NCBI GenBank assembly: GCA_030843315.1
Contig: JAUUPT010000064.1
Span: forward strand, 1-21,268
Length of the DNA: 21,268 bases
DNA from: Bacteroidaceae bacterium
GTDB taxonomy: Bacteria > Bacteroidota > Bacteroidia > Bacteroidales > Bacteroidaceae
Direction: 5' to 3'
The notes beneath the pieces were generated by a model that was given only the letters and a program-made list of their open reading frames with translations, was not told the origin of the DNA and did no database searches. The position numbers and the translations under genes are program-made. This document shows, piece by piece, positions 16,401-21,268 of the stretch (the stretch's first letter is position 1; the number at the start of each line of letters is the position of its first letter).

Positions 16401-16913
16401 TCGAGCAATGGGCAGATGATCCACATCACAGCGGCATCCCAAAAATTACTGGGTTACTACGAGGGAATTGCTGTTAACAATATCCTGGATGCTGCGACGA
16501 ATGGCAAGTCAACAGGGCTTATTATTTCCTCGGTTACTAAGGTAGATACAACTCATTTGAGGGTATATTTCAAAATACCTGTTCCCCCGTTAGTGATAGA
16601 TACAGACCTGGTAAAAGAAGTATCAAACTATGGCTTCACAGTTATCAACTCATCCAATGAGAACATCATATCTTCTGTCGAGTTGGTAAATAATAGTGTT
16701 TGGGATGCTTACGTTGAGATAACTACTATCAAAGATTGCTCAGGTGCAAAGCTAAGATATGGAGTAATCGGGGAAAACGGTAAATCTGGCTGGGAACTTG
16801 GCCCGCGCGGCAACCTGCGTGACAGCCAGGGATATGACAGGAAAGCCTATATCAATGGCTCTCAATTCCCGCTGCATAATTGGTGTTACATGTGTGAACT
16901 TCTAATAAAATAA
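13452..16913 (+). CDS. Tail fibre/tailspike with SGNH (sialate O-acetylesterase-like) domain
   Basis: An 1153-residue receptor-binding protein. Residues 1-110 (GLTAIKNNSNWGASAADLNN) look like a virion-attachment domain. Residues about 238-260 carry the DDALSGTSTNPVQNKIV motif common in phage fibres, and 265-350 a coiled coil (SISENTQDISELQSTVGTLR) suited to trimerisation. Residues about 501-600 and 629-729 are two similar beta domains. From about 750 an SGNH/SASA esterase begins: VYGQSLAIGG with nucleophile Ser767, CWIQGEEDRRD at 882-891, and HITAASQKLLG with probable catalytic His991. These match the GQS, WxQGExD and late His blocks of carbohydrate-esterase family 6/sialate O-acetylesterases. 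The probable job is deacetylation of capsule or other surface glycan. The fold after about residue 1010 is beta-rich and ends PLHNWCYMCELLIK. Confidence 0.8.
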   Translation: MGLTAIKNNSNWGASAADLNNNFASITAELEKLKAANIKFKGYFTSEDSLKAAYPSPGIGDNAWVGDTYPGVVYQCESYGVWTNTGLIPSAPSVELVDYAKKEMLTEYNVSVQHPSSGIGGSNQYTFATAVALVPSTLRNVGLKCLFLNSGGKIETWEYQGGTFTAAGSWLQIGSGKFAELKKDIADVSAGAVMQATDEILGGIKASPKTDNESAEVKIDPQTGKLYAPQGGGGAQITVDDALSGTSTNPVQNKIVKAEFDKKALKSDVQSLAGSISENTQDISELQSTVGTLRTETSSAKTSAQQAQRDAAAAKGAVAALEGLSNTSTAQKELAAQLTQIAENTLGVLQIRQNKYSESLYLHKEITPLKVIEGAIINTSGTLTVSTNYKGIFDVAVYSLAGVANLLLSGQMEGTLMEYVISSTSESITSVKNGPVYNGSTGLISFFSQIPVPNNGKYIFVSQHNSYRRTRLFDLGREVGSLVGTDYASARSSRMKPFETHAGYFISNSKSGTNYSIVASAAYNIKVYDVTNVKRVHIRGEASKSCSVYCFASSKAFNISSSVGNIIGNSRQVNSGNDYIDEVVEVPSNAKVLYVTEHLGTPADPILTKYAINVYSEEEQEKLITSLPVVTIFNHYILSTAAGLVANGGPYRVVLYDVTGRDKIRLYGEGNGGIAHYVFTAIDSLSNPIQIGRTASSADGIIRFDEEVVVPSGAKRLWITQNINSACPLKAGSHRKSSNESAINALFEDKKCIFNSDIVLVPVYGQSLAIGGDASPAVTSYGNLRHREYVITSENLTTQTDGAETSKFGLCESFLDEYCRRHLLSVVDLRTNIASFASGTGSTSINGLKKGTANYTTLINKITTAFNLAKNMGKRLTIPAFCWIQGEEDRRDSSIDYKALLSQLRVDLSNDIKAITGQISDVHCIVYQTNQIALPMGAPDFDPLSFNDIAKTRMVPAQAQYELIRDNPYFHASSPIYPMKFVVSSNGQMIHITAASQKLLGYYEGIAVNNILDAATNGKSTGLIISSVTKVDTTHLRVYFKIPVPPLVIDTDLVKEVSNYGFTVINSSNENIISSVELVNNSVWDAYVEITTIKDCSGAKLRYGVIGENGKSGWELGPRGNLRDSQGYDRKAYINGSQFPLHNWCYMCELLIK

Positions 16914-16918
16914 GGCGT

Positions 16919-17233
16919 ATGAAGAATAGTGTAATAGCGGGAACCGATCTGAAAGTGCTTGTTTCGGTGGAGCCTATAGGAGGGTATCATTTGGCAGATA
17001 TTGATTTCACGTGCTCTTTCTTTGTGTACACGAATAGAAGTGTAGAAATGCACAAAGAAGACATGATAAAGGAAAGCGATGACAGCTACGTAGCGGTGAT
17101 TGACTCAGAGAAGCTTGGACTCGGCTCATTGAAAGTAAAAGTTGTAGCTCAAATTCCTGATAAGGATTGCTCGGATGGATATCGGCAGGAAGTAGGGATT
17201 GTATCTACCGGCATAACTATCGACAGACAATGA
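16919..17233 (+). CDS. Small beta-rich tail accessory protein, function unknown
   Basis: A 104-residue protein directly after the fibre gene (5-nt gap). It has alternating hydrophobic residues typical of a beta sandwich: DLKVLVSVEPIGGYHLADID, then FTCSFFVYTNRSVEM, DDSYVAVIDSEKLGLGSLKV and KVVAQIPDKDC. No signal peptide or membrane segment is seen. I have the impression that similar small proteins follow fibre genes in other Bacteroides prophages, and the context suggests a fibre or tail-tip accessory or an assembly factor. No enzymatic motif was found. The next gene starts 1 nt after its stop, so the two are probably translated together. Confidence 0.6.
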   Translation: MKNSVIAGTDLKVLVSVEPIGGYHLADIDFTCSFFVYTNRSVEMHKEDMIKESDDSYVAVIDSEKLGLGSLKVKVVAQIPDKDCSDGYRQEVGIVSTGITIDRQ

Positions 17234-17234
17234 T

Positions 17235-17480
17235 ATGGGATGTATTAATGTTAAAATAGAACGAATCGGTAACGGAATCCAGGTAAACGCTTCCCGGTTA
17301 GGAAAAGGGTTGCAGATTACATGCGGCCTTATATGTTCAGTAGGGAGTAGTGTGCAAATCCTATGGTCTGACAAATATCTGTCATGGTTAAATAGTGAGA
17401 CAGGCGTTGTTAAGTATAACTATCTTACTGCAATGGCGGACTGGTCGCTGGCAGAAGTAGAAATAGAAGAATTATTGTAG
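17235..17480 (+). CDS. Small tail protein ending in an N-terminal half of a BACON-like fold
   Basis: An 81-residue protein. The first ~33 residues contain a short internal repeat, ERIGNGIQVNAS and SRLGKGLQITCG, each an R-x-G-x-G-hydrophobic strand pair. From about residue 38 the sequence ILWSDKYLSWLNSETG, then VVKYNYLTAMADWSLAEVEI, matches the first half of a BACON domain (strand, LSW, Gly turn, strand ending A-D-W). The protein stops where the second half, normally beginning W-L-x-x-S/T-P-x-S-G, should follow; that half is found at the start of the next gene. No signal peptide is present, so a virion rather than secreted role is likely. It is a short gene, but frame, spacing and conserved pattern support it. 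Confidence 0.6.
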   Translation: MGCINVKIERIGNGIQVNASRLGKGLQITCGLICSVGSSVQILWSDKYLSWLNSETGVVKYNYLTAMADWSLAEVEIEELL

Positions 17481-17499
17481 AATTTAATAAAGAGAAATT

Positions 17500-18438
17500 A
17501 TGGCTTCATTAAAAATTGGCAAATTCGAGGTGAGTCCCCAAAGTGGAACTGCCGGGACGGTGGCAATCGGACACAAGTTGACCGAAAAACACACAGGTAG
17601 AAACAAGTATCAGAAGCTTGTACGTGCAAGTATTACTGCAGCAGGTGCAAATTCCAATTCTATCGAAAAGTTGGAAGTGGATGGCATGGCTCCATATCTG
17701 CAACTGAATACATCGCAGACGGAAATTGCGTACAATGTGACAACAGCTACTATCAATGGTAAGAGTAACGCAGAGAAATTCCGTGTAACTTCTTCGGGTA
17801 AAGAAATCACGCTGGTGACAAATACCGGCTATTCGGTATCGGAAAACATCGGCACCTTTTCTTCCGGCTTCGGTGATCAGGCAGAAGGTGATATCGCGAT
17901 CAAGTTGCAGTTCCTCGCTAATAACACGAGTGGAGCTGTAACTATACCTGTACAGGTGGAGTATTGGGATGGCACAACTTGGCAAGTGGGAGGCACACAC
18001 AACATCATCCAGTCATCTTCTGATGCGGATGTGTCATTCACTGTGACACCGGCTACGTTAACTGATTTTGCGAAAGAGGGAGGTGCTCAGACTGTATCTA
18101 TTGATTCTAATATTGCCTATTCTGTTGAAGTGCAAGGCGATATTGAGGTGTCTTGGATTCATCTCTCAAGAGAATCAGGTACGGCGTCAACTGAGGACCT
18201 TACCGTTACCGTGGATGCACAGGCAGTCGGAGCATCGGCCCGTGAAGCATCCATCAAGTTCAAATCGAATATAACGGGCAGTGTAATCGGTACATTGGCA
18301 GTCAAGCAGGCAGCCGGGGAAGCTTACTCTATTTCTTGGGAAAGCGACACGCTGTCGTTCACAAATGATGATTTGAATACTATCAAGGAGAATAATTTGA
18401 CAGCGAACGCTGATTGGTATATTGAGGAGGTTATCTGA
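17500..18438 (+). CDS. BACON-domain virion protein
   Basis: A 312-residue beta-rich protein. Residues 1-60 (LKIGKFEVSPQSGTAG onward) look like the second half of a BACON fold. Residues about 60-172 form another beta domain with GFGDQAEGDIAIKLQFLANN. Residues about 176-272 are an intact BACON domain: SFTVTPATLTDFAKEGGAQT, IDSNIAYSVEVQ, SWIHLSRESGTASTEDLTVT and SAREASIKFKS. Residues about 276-312 (SISWESDTLSFTNDD, NLTANADWYIEEVI) are a first half again. BACON domains are a Bacteroidota family thought to bind glycans or mucin and also occur in crAss-like phage tail proteins. The role inferred is tail-tip adhesion. The stop overlaps the next ATG (TGATG), and AGGAGG at 18425-18430 lies 7 nt before that ATG, so the two are probably coupled. 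Confidence 0.75.
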   Translation: MASLKIGKFEVSPQSGTAGTVAIGHKLTEKHTGRNKYQKLVRASITAAGANSNSIEKLEVDGMAPYLQLNTSQTEIAYNVTTATINGKSNAEKFRVTSSGKEITLVTNTGYSVSENIGTFSSGFGDQAEGDIAIKLQFLANNTSGAVTIPVQVEYWDGTTWQVGGTHNIIQSSSDADVSFTVTPATLTDFAKEGGAQTVSIDSNIAYSVEVQGDIEVSWIHLSRESGTASTEDLTVTVDAQAVGASAREASIKFKSNITGSVIGTLAVKQAAGEAYSISWESDTLSFTNDDLNTIKENNLTANADWYIEEVI

Positions 18439-19865
18439 TGAACATTGACTGGTTAGCTCTTACTCCGCAATCTGGAGGGGCGGGCATAAATCAGCCCGTC
18501 GGCTTCCAGTTGATTAAGACCAATGATAGTTTTGAGGACAAGACTATCAGAGTTCGTGCGGTTTGTGGTGACACGTCGGCAATCAAGACTATCACCTTAA
18601 TGGGAAAGACCTATCCGGTGGGTACGGTGTTCAACTTCGATTACACTGGTTCGGTTCAGCAAGTCACACTCCCGCCGGGCAGGTACAAGCTGCAATGCTG
18701 GGGTGCGCAAGGCGGTAGTGTCAGTGGTAGTTATACTGCTGTCGGCTCTAAGGGAGGGTACTCTGAAGGAACCATCAAGTTGACTAAAACAACAACGTTG
18801 TATATCTTCGTCGGCGGCAAGGGGACTGATTCTTCAACATCTTCCACTTCAGGGACAGTTGATGGCGGTTGGAATGGCGGAGGTGGTTCGGTACGTTATT
18901 CATCATATAACAGTGGTGATACTAACGGTATATCTTATCCACGCCCTGGTGGCGGTGCCACAGATATTGCGCTGGTAACTTCTGATATGTCGTATTCGTC
19001 CTACCGTAATAACCGTTCTGCTGCATCCCTATTATCGAGGTGCATCGTGGCCGGTGGTGGAGCAGGAGCAAGTGCGAGATATTCGGCTGTGACAACAACT
19101 GAAATGAACTATGTTCTGAAAAAAAGTTCCACATCATCTACAGCTCGTACATGGACGGATTCTTCAATTGGTAAAACCCTATATTACCGGTATTATTCCA
19201 TGAGTATATCTTCATACGCGGGACAATCGGTAAGATTAGAATGTAGTGGAGGAAGTTACACTACACACGTAAAATATCAGGTACTTGACTCAGGAAGAAA
19301 TATTCTGAAGTCTGACGATTATTCCGGTTCCTACGGGTCTTGGGATATCACACTTCCATCAAATGCGGATAGTGTGGAGTTTCAGGCACAGAATAGGAAC
19401 TATACAAGCAATTATCCGTCCTATCTGTATAGCTATTTCTATAGCTATGAATCCTCAACGTCTACCAACACATCTTCCGGTTCTTCCAATGGCTCCCAAC
19501 AAGGTGGTGGGACGTCAGGTCGTGGCACCTCTCCCGGTACCCAGAACGGTGGCGGTGGTGAGTTTGGCAAGGGAGCAAACCAAACTACAACTAACTATCG
19601 CTATGATTCCGGTGCCGGTGGTGGTGGATGGTACGGTGGCGGTGCATCGTATTCGGATAGTTCGACCAGCCAGGTTAATTCTTCCGGTGGCGGCAGTGGG
19701 TTTATCAATACTCCAGCCAATGCAGGGTACCGACCTTCGGGATATACGGGCTTAGAACTGGAGAGCGGTTCTACTAAGGATGGCTCTACATCGTTCCCTT
19801 CGACAACAGGTGGCAGTGAAGCCGGACACAGTGGAAATGGTTATGCAAGAATAACAGTATTATAA
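18438..19865 (+). CDS. Glycine-rich tail-tip adhesin with half-BACON N-terminus
   Basis: A 475-residue protein. Residues 1-58 (IDWLALTPQSGGAG, later KTIRVRAVCG) match the second half of a BACON fold. Residues about 63-135 are a Gly-rich sandwich start: FDYTGSVQQVTLPPGRYKLQ, CWGAQGG, KGGYSEGTIKLT, YIFVGGKG. Polyglycine stretches follow (GWNGGGGSVRYSS, PGGGATDIAL, VAGGGAGAS). A Tyr/Ser-rich beta insert lies at about 213-345 (MSISSYAGQSVRLECSGGSY, WDITLPSNADSVEFQAQNRN). Then more polyglycine runs (NGGGGEFGKG, GAGGGGWYGGGAS, GGGSGF) lead to HSGNGYARITVL at the C-terminus. Polyglycine sandwiches form the receptor-binding tips of T-even-like gp38 adhesins, so a host-recognition role at the tail tip is likely. 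It is the last gene of the tail cluster. Confidence 0.7.
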   Translation: MNIDWLALTPQSGGAGINQPVGFQLIKTNDSFEDKTIRVRAVCGDTSAIKTITLMGKTYPVGTVFNFDYTGSVQQVTLPPGRYKLQCWGAQGGSVSGSYTAVGSKGGYSEGTIKLTKTTTLYIFVGGKGTDSSTSSTSGTVDGGWNGGGGSVRYSSYNSGDTNGISYPRPGGGATDIALVTSDMSYSSYRNNRSAASLLSRCIVAGGGAGASARYSAVTTTEMNYVLKKSSTSSTARTWTDSSIGKTLYYRYYSMSISSYAGQSVRLECSGGSYTTHVKYQVLDSGRNILKSDDYSGSYGSWDITLPSNADSVEFQAQNRNYTSNYPSYLYSYFYSYESSTSTNTSSGSSNGSQQGGGTSGRGTSPGTQNGGGGEFGKGANQTTTNYRYDSGAGGGGWYGGGASYSDSSTSQVNSSGGGSGFINTPANAGYRPSGYTGLELESGSTKDGSTSFPSTTGGSEAGHSGNGYARITVL

Positions 19866-19889
19866 AAGTAATTTAGGTGTGAGGGATAG

Positions 19890-20009
19890 AAAAGCCCTCG
19901 ACCTGTTAGTAGGATACCACTCACGTACTAACACAAATGCGCTATCACGCAAAGCCGAGGGCTTAATGCCTTCTGCTGCATGATAGCGCATTGTCGTACA
20001 TGAGTGGTA
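19890..20009 (-). ncRNA. Candidate small structured RNA with loop/3'-tail complementarity
   Basis: On the minus strand the DNA can form a long hairpin: P1 pairs 20009-19996 with 19928-19915 (13 of 14 bp), P2 pairs 19992-19981 with 19947-19936 (12 of 12 bp), with a small asymmetric bulge between. The apical loop contains AAGCCCTCG (19964-19956), perfectly complementary to CGAGGGCTT (19900-19892) just downstream of the hairpin and followed by TTCTAT. The two could form an H-type pseudoknot or, alternatively, a terminator. A second 8-bp stem (19933-19926 with 19911-19904) competes with P1. A Bacteroides-like promoter on the same strand would start transcription right at the 5' edge of P1. A DNA-level role (recombination or protein-binding site) is not excluded. 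Confidence 0.45.
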
Positions 20010-20012
20010 GTG

Positions 20013-20044
20013 CAAAAGTAGTAATATTAAATATATTAGTAAAA
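20013..20044 (-). promoter_or_regulatory. Minus-strand Bacteroides-type promoter for the candidate RNA
   Basis: Read on the minus strand: TTTT (20044-20041, one mismatch to TTTG), a 20-nt AT-rich spacer, then TACTTTTG (20020-20013), a full match to TAnnTTTG. The expected start is about 20006-20010. The -33 box overlaps the methyltransferase start codon, so firing leftward could interfere with the gene on the right. Confidence 0.45.
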
Positions 20045-20850
20045 TGAAAACGCCTATTTCTTATTATGGGGGCAAACAAACAATGCTGAAGCATATAATG
20101 CCTTTGATTCCTGAGCATAAATTGTACACTGAAGCATTTTGTGGAGGTGCTGCTGTCTTGTTTGCGAAGCATCCGGTAGAAGCTGAAATTATTAATGATC
20201 TGAATGGTGACTTATGCAATTTCTACTGGATGGCAAAAGTCTATTATCCTGAACTTAAAATTGAAATTGAAAAAACATTGCATAGCCGGGATATGCATGC
20301 CCATGCTGTCCATATACTGAATTATCACCAGTTTTTCACTCCGGCACAGCGGGCATGGGCAGTATGGGCTTTATCTAAAATGTCCTTTGCCTCTATGTTG
20401 GATGGTTCATTCGGTTATGATTTTAATGGTGGTATGCCTAAGAAGGTGAAGAATGCAAAAGATGAATTTACGGAGCAATTATGCAGGCGCTTAGAAAATG
20501 TGACGATAGAGAATCGAGATGCCTTGGAAGTCATATCCTGTTACGACAGTCCCACAGTTTTTCATTTTGTAGACCCTCCATACGTCAATAGTGATTGTGG
20601 GCACTACGAAGGGAGTTTCAATGAGCATAACATGGAAGACCTGTTGAAGTTATTGGAAACGGTCAAAGGCAAATTCATGCTTACTATGTTTCCGCTTCTT
20701 ATGATTGAGGCTTATGCAGAAAAGAATGGCTGGACAATTCACCGAATAGAGAGAACTATTAGCGCATCAAAAACAAATCGTCGCAAACAGGAGGAGTGGA
20801 TGGTCTGTAATTATGTATCTCCGCATGGATGTCAAACATCATTCTTTTAG
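20044..20850 (+). CDS. dam: DNA adenine-N6 methyltransferase, Dam/D12 family
   Basis: A 268-residue SAM-dependent methyltransferase that should methylate the N6 of adenine in a short DNA target. The motif order is that of the D12 (alpha) class: YYGGK at 7-11 (motif X), AFCGGAAVLF at 31-40 (the SAM-binding FxGxG-like motif I), NDLNGDLCNFYW after it, and the catalytic DPPY at 177-180. The length agrees with phage Dam proteins. No restriction enzyme gene is next to it, so it probably protects phage DNA from host restriction or alters regulation. It lies after the tail genes and after the structured 19866-20043 element, with no clear rightward promoter of its own, so it may rely on read-through or on an unrecognised promoter. 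Target specificity (such as GATC) cannot be read from the sequence. Confidence 0.85.
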   Translation: MKTPISYYGGKQTMLKHIMPLIPEHKLYTEAFCGGAAVLFAKHPVEAEIINDLNGDLCNFYWMAKVYYPELKIEIEKTLHSRDMHAHAVHILNYHQFFTPAQRAWAVWALSKMSFASMLDGSFGYDFNGGMPKKVKNAKDEFTEQLCRRLENVTIENRDALEVISCYDSPTVFHFVDPPYVNSDCGHYEGSFNEHNMEDLLKLLETVKGKFMLTMFPLLMIEAYAEKNGWTIHRIERTISASKTNRRKQEEWMVCNYVSPHGCQTSFF

Positions 20851-21163
20851 GTATATAAGTCTGCTAAGATTTATACAAAGATAGAAATTCCGTATGATTT
20901 GAGGAACTTTTAAAAGCTCTTTAAATAGTGTTCGAGAGGTGGTGAAAAATAAATGAAAACTCGCAAATCGTTTTGTGCTAATGAATGTAAAACACTCACA
21001 ATTTGATTTGGAAAAGCATTACATAATGTTTTGCGGTTTATATGTGGCTTTTAGAAATATCATACAATTCAGGGGCTTTCCCTTGCAACCCTAAAAAGGA
21101 CCCTGAATTTGCACCTGACATACTTCACATAAGTGCGATATCCTGCCAGGTAAAAACAATAAA
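20851..21163. other. Non-coding stretch, probable phage-host junction
   Basis: About 310 AT-rich bases without a credible gene (the longest small frame seen is a 17-codon one near 20954). It contains CAAAGATA at 20876-20883, which on the minus strand reads as a -7 box but lacks a good -33. It also contains a 10-bp palindrome CTTTTAAAAG near 20907-20916 and an inverted repeat at 21066-21109. Transition from phage to host DNA is expected here or at the tRNA. Confidence 0.4.
21066..21109. repeat. 9-bp inverted repeat, possible attachment-site element
   Basis: AATTCAGGG (21066-21074) and CCCTGAATT (21101-21109) are perfect inverted copies separated by 26 nt that include CTTGCAACCCTAAAAAGGA. The size and spacing would suit recombinase or transposase binding arms at a prophage end, but a plain hairpin is also possible. 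There is no U run, so it is a poor terminator. Confidence 0.3.
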
Positions 21164-21197
21164 AAAAGCTCTAATTCTGTTGAGAATCAGAGCTTTT
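21164..21197 (-). terminator. Intrinsic terminator downstream of tRNA-Asp
   Basis: A 15-bp stem with one mismatch (21164-21178 with 21183-21197, loop GTTG). On the minus strand it ends in a run of seven T, so it terminates leftward transcription from the tRNA. It is flanked by A runs and might also work, less well, in the other direction. Confidence 0.75.
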
Positions 21198-21220
21198 CCT
21201 AATTTTGCTTTCTAAAGAAG

Positions 21221-21268
21221 CGGTGCGTACGGGACTCGAACCCGTGACCCCATGCGTGACAGGCATGT
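21221..21268 (-). tRNA. tRNA-Asp(GUC), 3' part, truncated by window edge
   Basis: The reverse complement of the last 48 bases reads as the 3' part of a tRNA. The anticodon arm contains GCCTGTCACGC (anticodon GTC). It is followed by a variable loop, the T arm ACGGG TTCGAGT CCCGT, the acceptor strand ACGCACC and discriminator G. No CCA is encoded (CTT follows), as is common in Bacteroidota. The D arm and 5' half lie beyond the right edge. Its 3' end faces the prophage, the geometry seen when phages integrate into tRNA 3' ends. Confidence 0.88.

Noticed and set aside
13452..19865. Diversity-generating retroelement acting on the fibre or adhesin genes
   Set aside because: Such systems occur in Bacteroides phages, but I see no reverse transcriptase, no template repeat and no duplicated ~100-bp segment in the window. 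One could exist outside it.
19904..20009. Integron attC-like site or miniature transposable element
   Set aside because: The core sites gttagta/tactaac are in the wrong order and do not match RYYYAAC/GTTRRRY. The flanking AAAAGTA copies (19864-19870, 20014-20020) are not adjacent to the inverted repeat ends, so they are not convincing target duplications.
20876..20883. Minus-strand promoter antisense to dam (TATCTTTG)
   Set aside because: The -7 box is perfect, but no TTTG-like -33 is found 19-21 nt upstream, and such 8-mers occur by chance in AT-rich DNA.
1..21268. CRISPR array, insertion sequence or antiphage defence island
   Set aside because: No regularly spaced repeats, no transposase frame and no defence-gene motifs other than the orphan methyltransferase were seen.

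Overview
This window looks like the late half of a prophage in a gut Bacteroidales host, probably Bacteroides, Phocaeicola or Parabacteroides. Three things point there: a BACON-domain virion protein, promoters of the Bacteroides type (TTTG, about 20 nt, TAnnTTTG) with few strong Shine-Dalgarno sequences, and a tRNA-Asp lacking an encoded CCA at the right edge. A tape-measure protein, a tail tube and a lambda-like G/GT chaperone pair without any contractile sheath indicate a long, non-contractile tail.

Layout. (1) 1-1191, minus strand: small terminase subunit and the start of the large subunit, which runs off the left edge. (2) 1192-1369: divergent control region with a consensus promoter for the rightward late operon and three helically phased GGTTACA repeats. 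(3) 1370-3562: Mu-I-like protease/scaffold protein and major capsid protein. (4) 3562-4697: probable lysis cassette with a lysozyme-like RNNNPLNIR protein, a small membrane protein, and an overlapping lipoprotein with a C-terminal membrane segment (unimolecular-spanin layout). (5) 4702-9437: tail tube, tail chaperones joined by a predicted -1 frameshift, and tape measure. (6) 9442-19865: distal tail protein, tail-tip hub protein, a large fibre carrying an SGNH/SASA-type esterase, two small beta proteins, a BACON protein and a glycine-rich tip protein. (7) 19866-20043: a structured element that reads best as a minus-strand small RNA with its own promoter. (8) 20044-20850: Dam-like adenine methyltransferase. 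(9) 20851-21268: non-coding junction, a terminator and a partial host tRNA-Asp on the minus strand.

The genes from 1370 to 19865 are tightly packed, often with stop/start overlaps, and are probably one late transcription unit. The protease and scaffold build the head and the tail genes follow in the canonical order tube, chaperone, tape, tip, fibre. The fibre esterase probably removes acetyl groups from surface polysaccharide. The last proteins (BACON, glycine-rich) probably make adhesive contact with glycans. The methyltransferase sits after the fibre genes, the position mom holds in phage Mu.

The observations most worth following are: BACON-like folds that appear cut in two at two successive gene junctions; the minus-strand RNA candidate, whose apical loop is complementary to its own 3' tail; the overlapping u-spanin candidate; and the frameshift site abutting a stop codon. 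All functional names come from reading motifs and gene order by eye; no database search was made.
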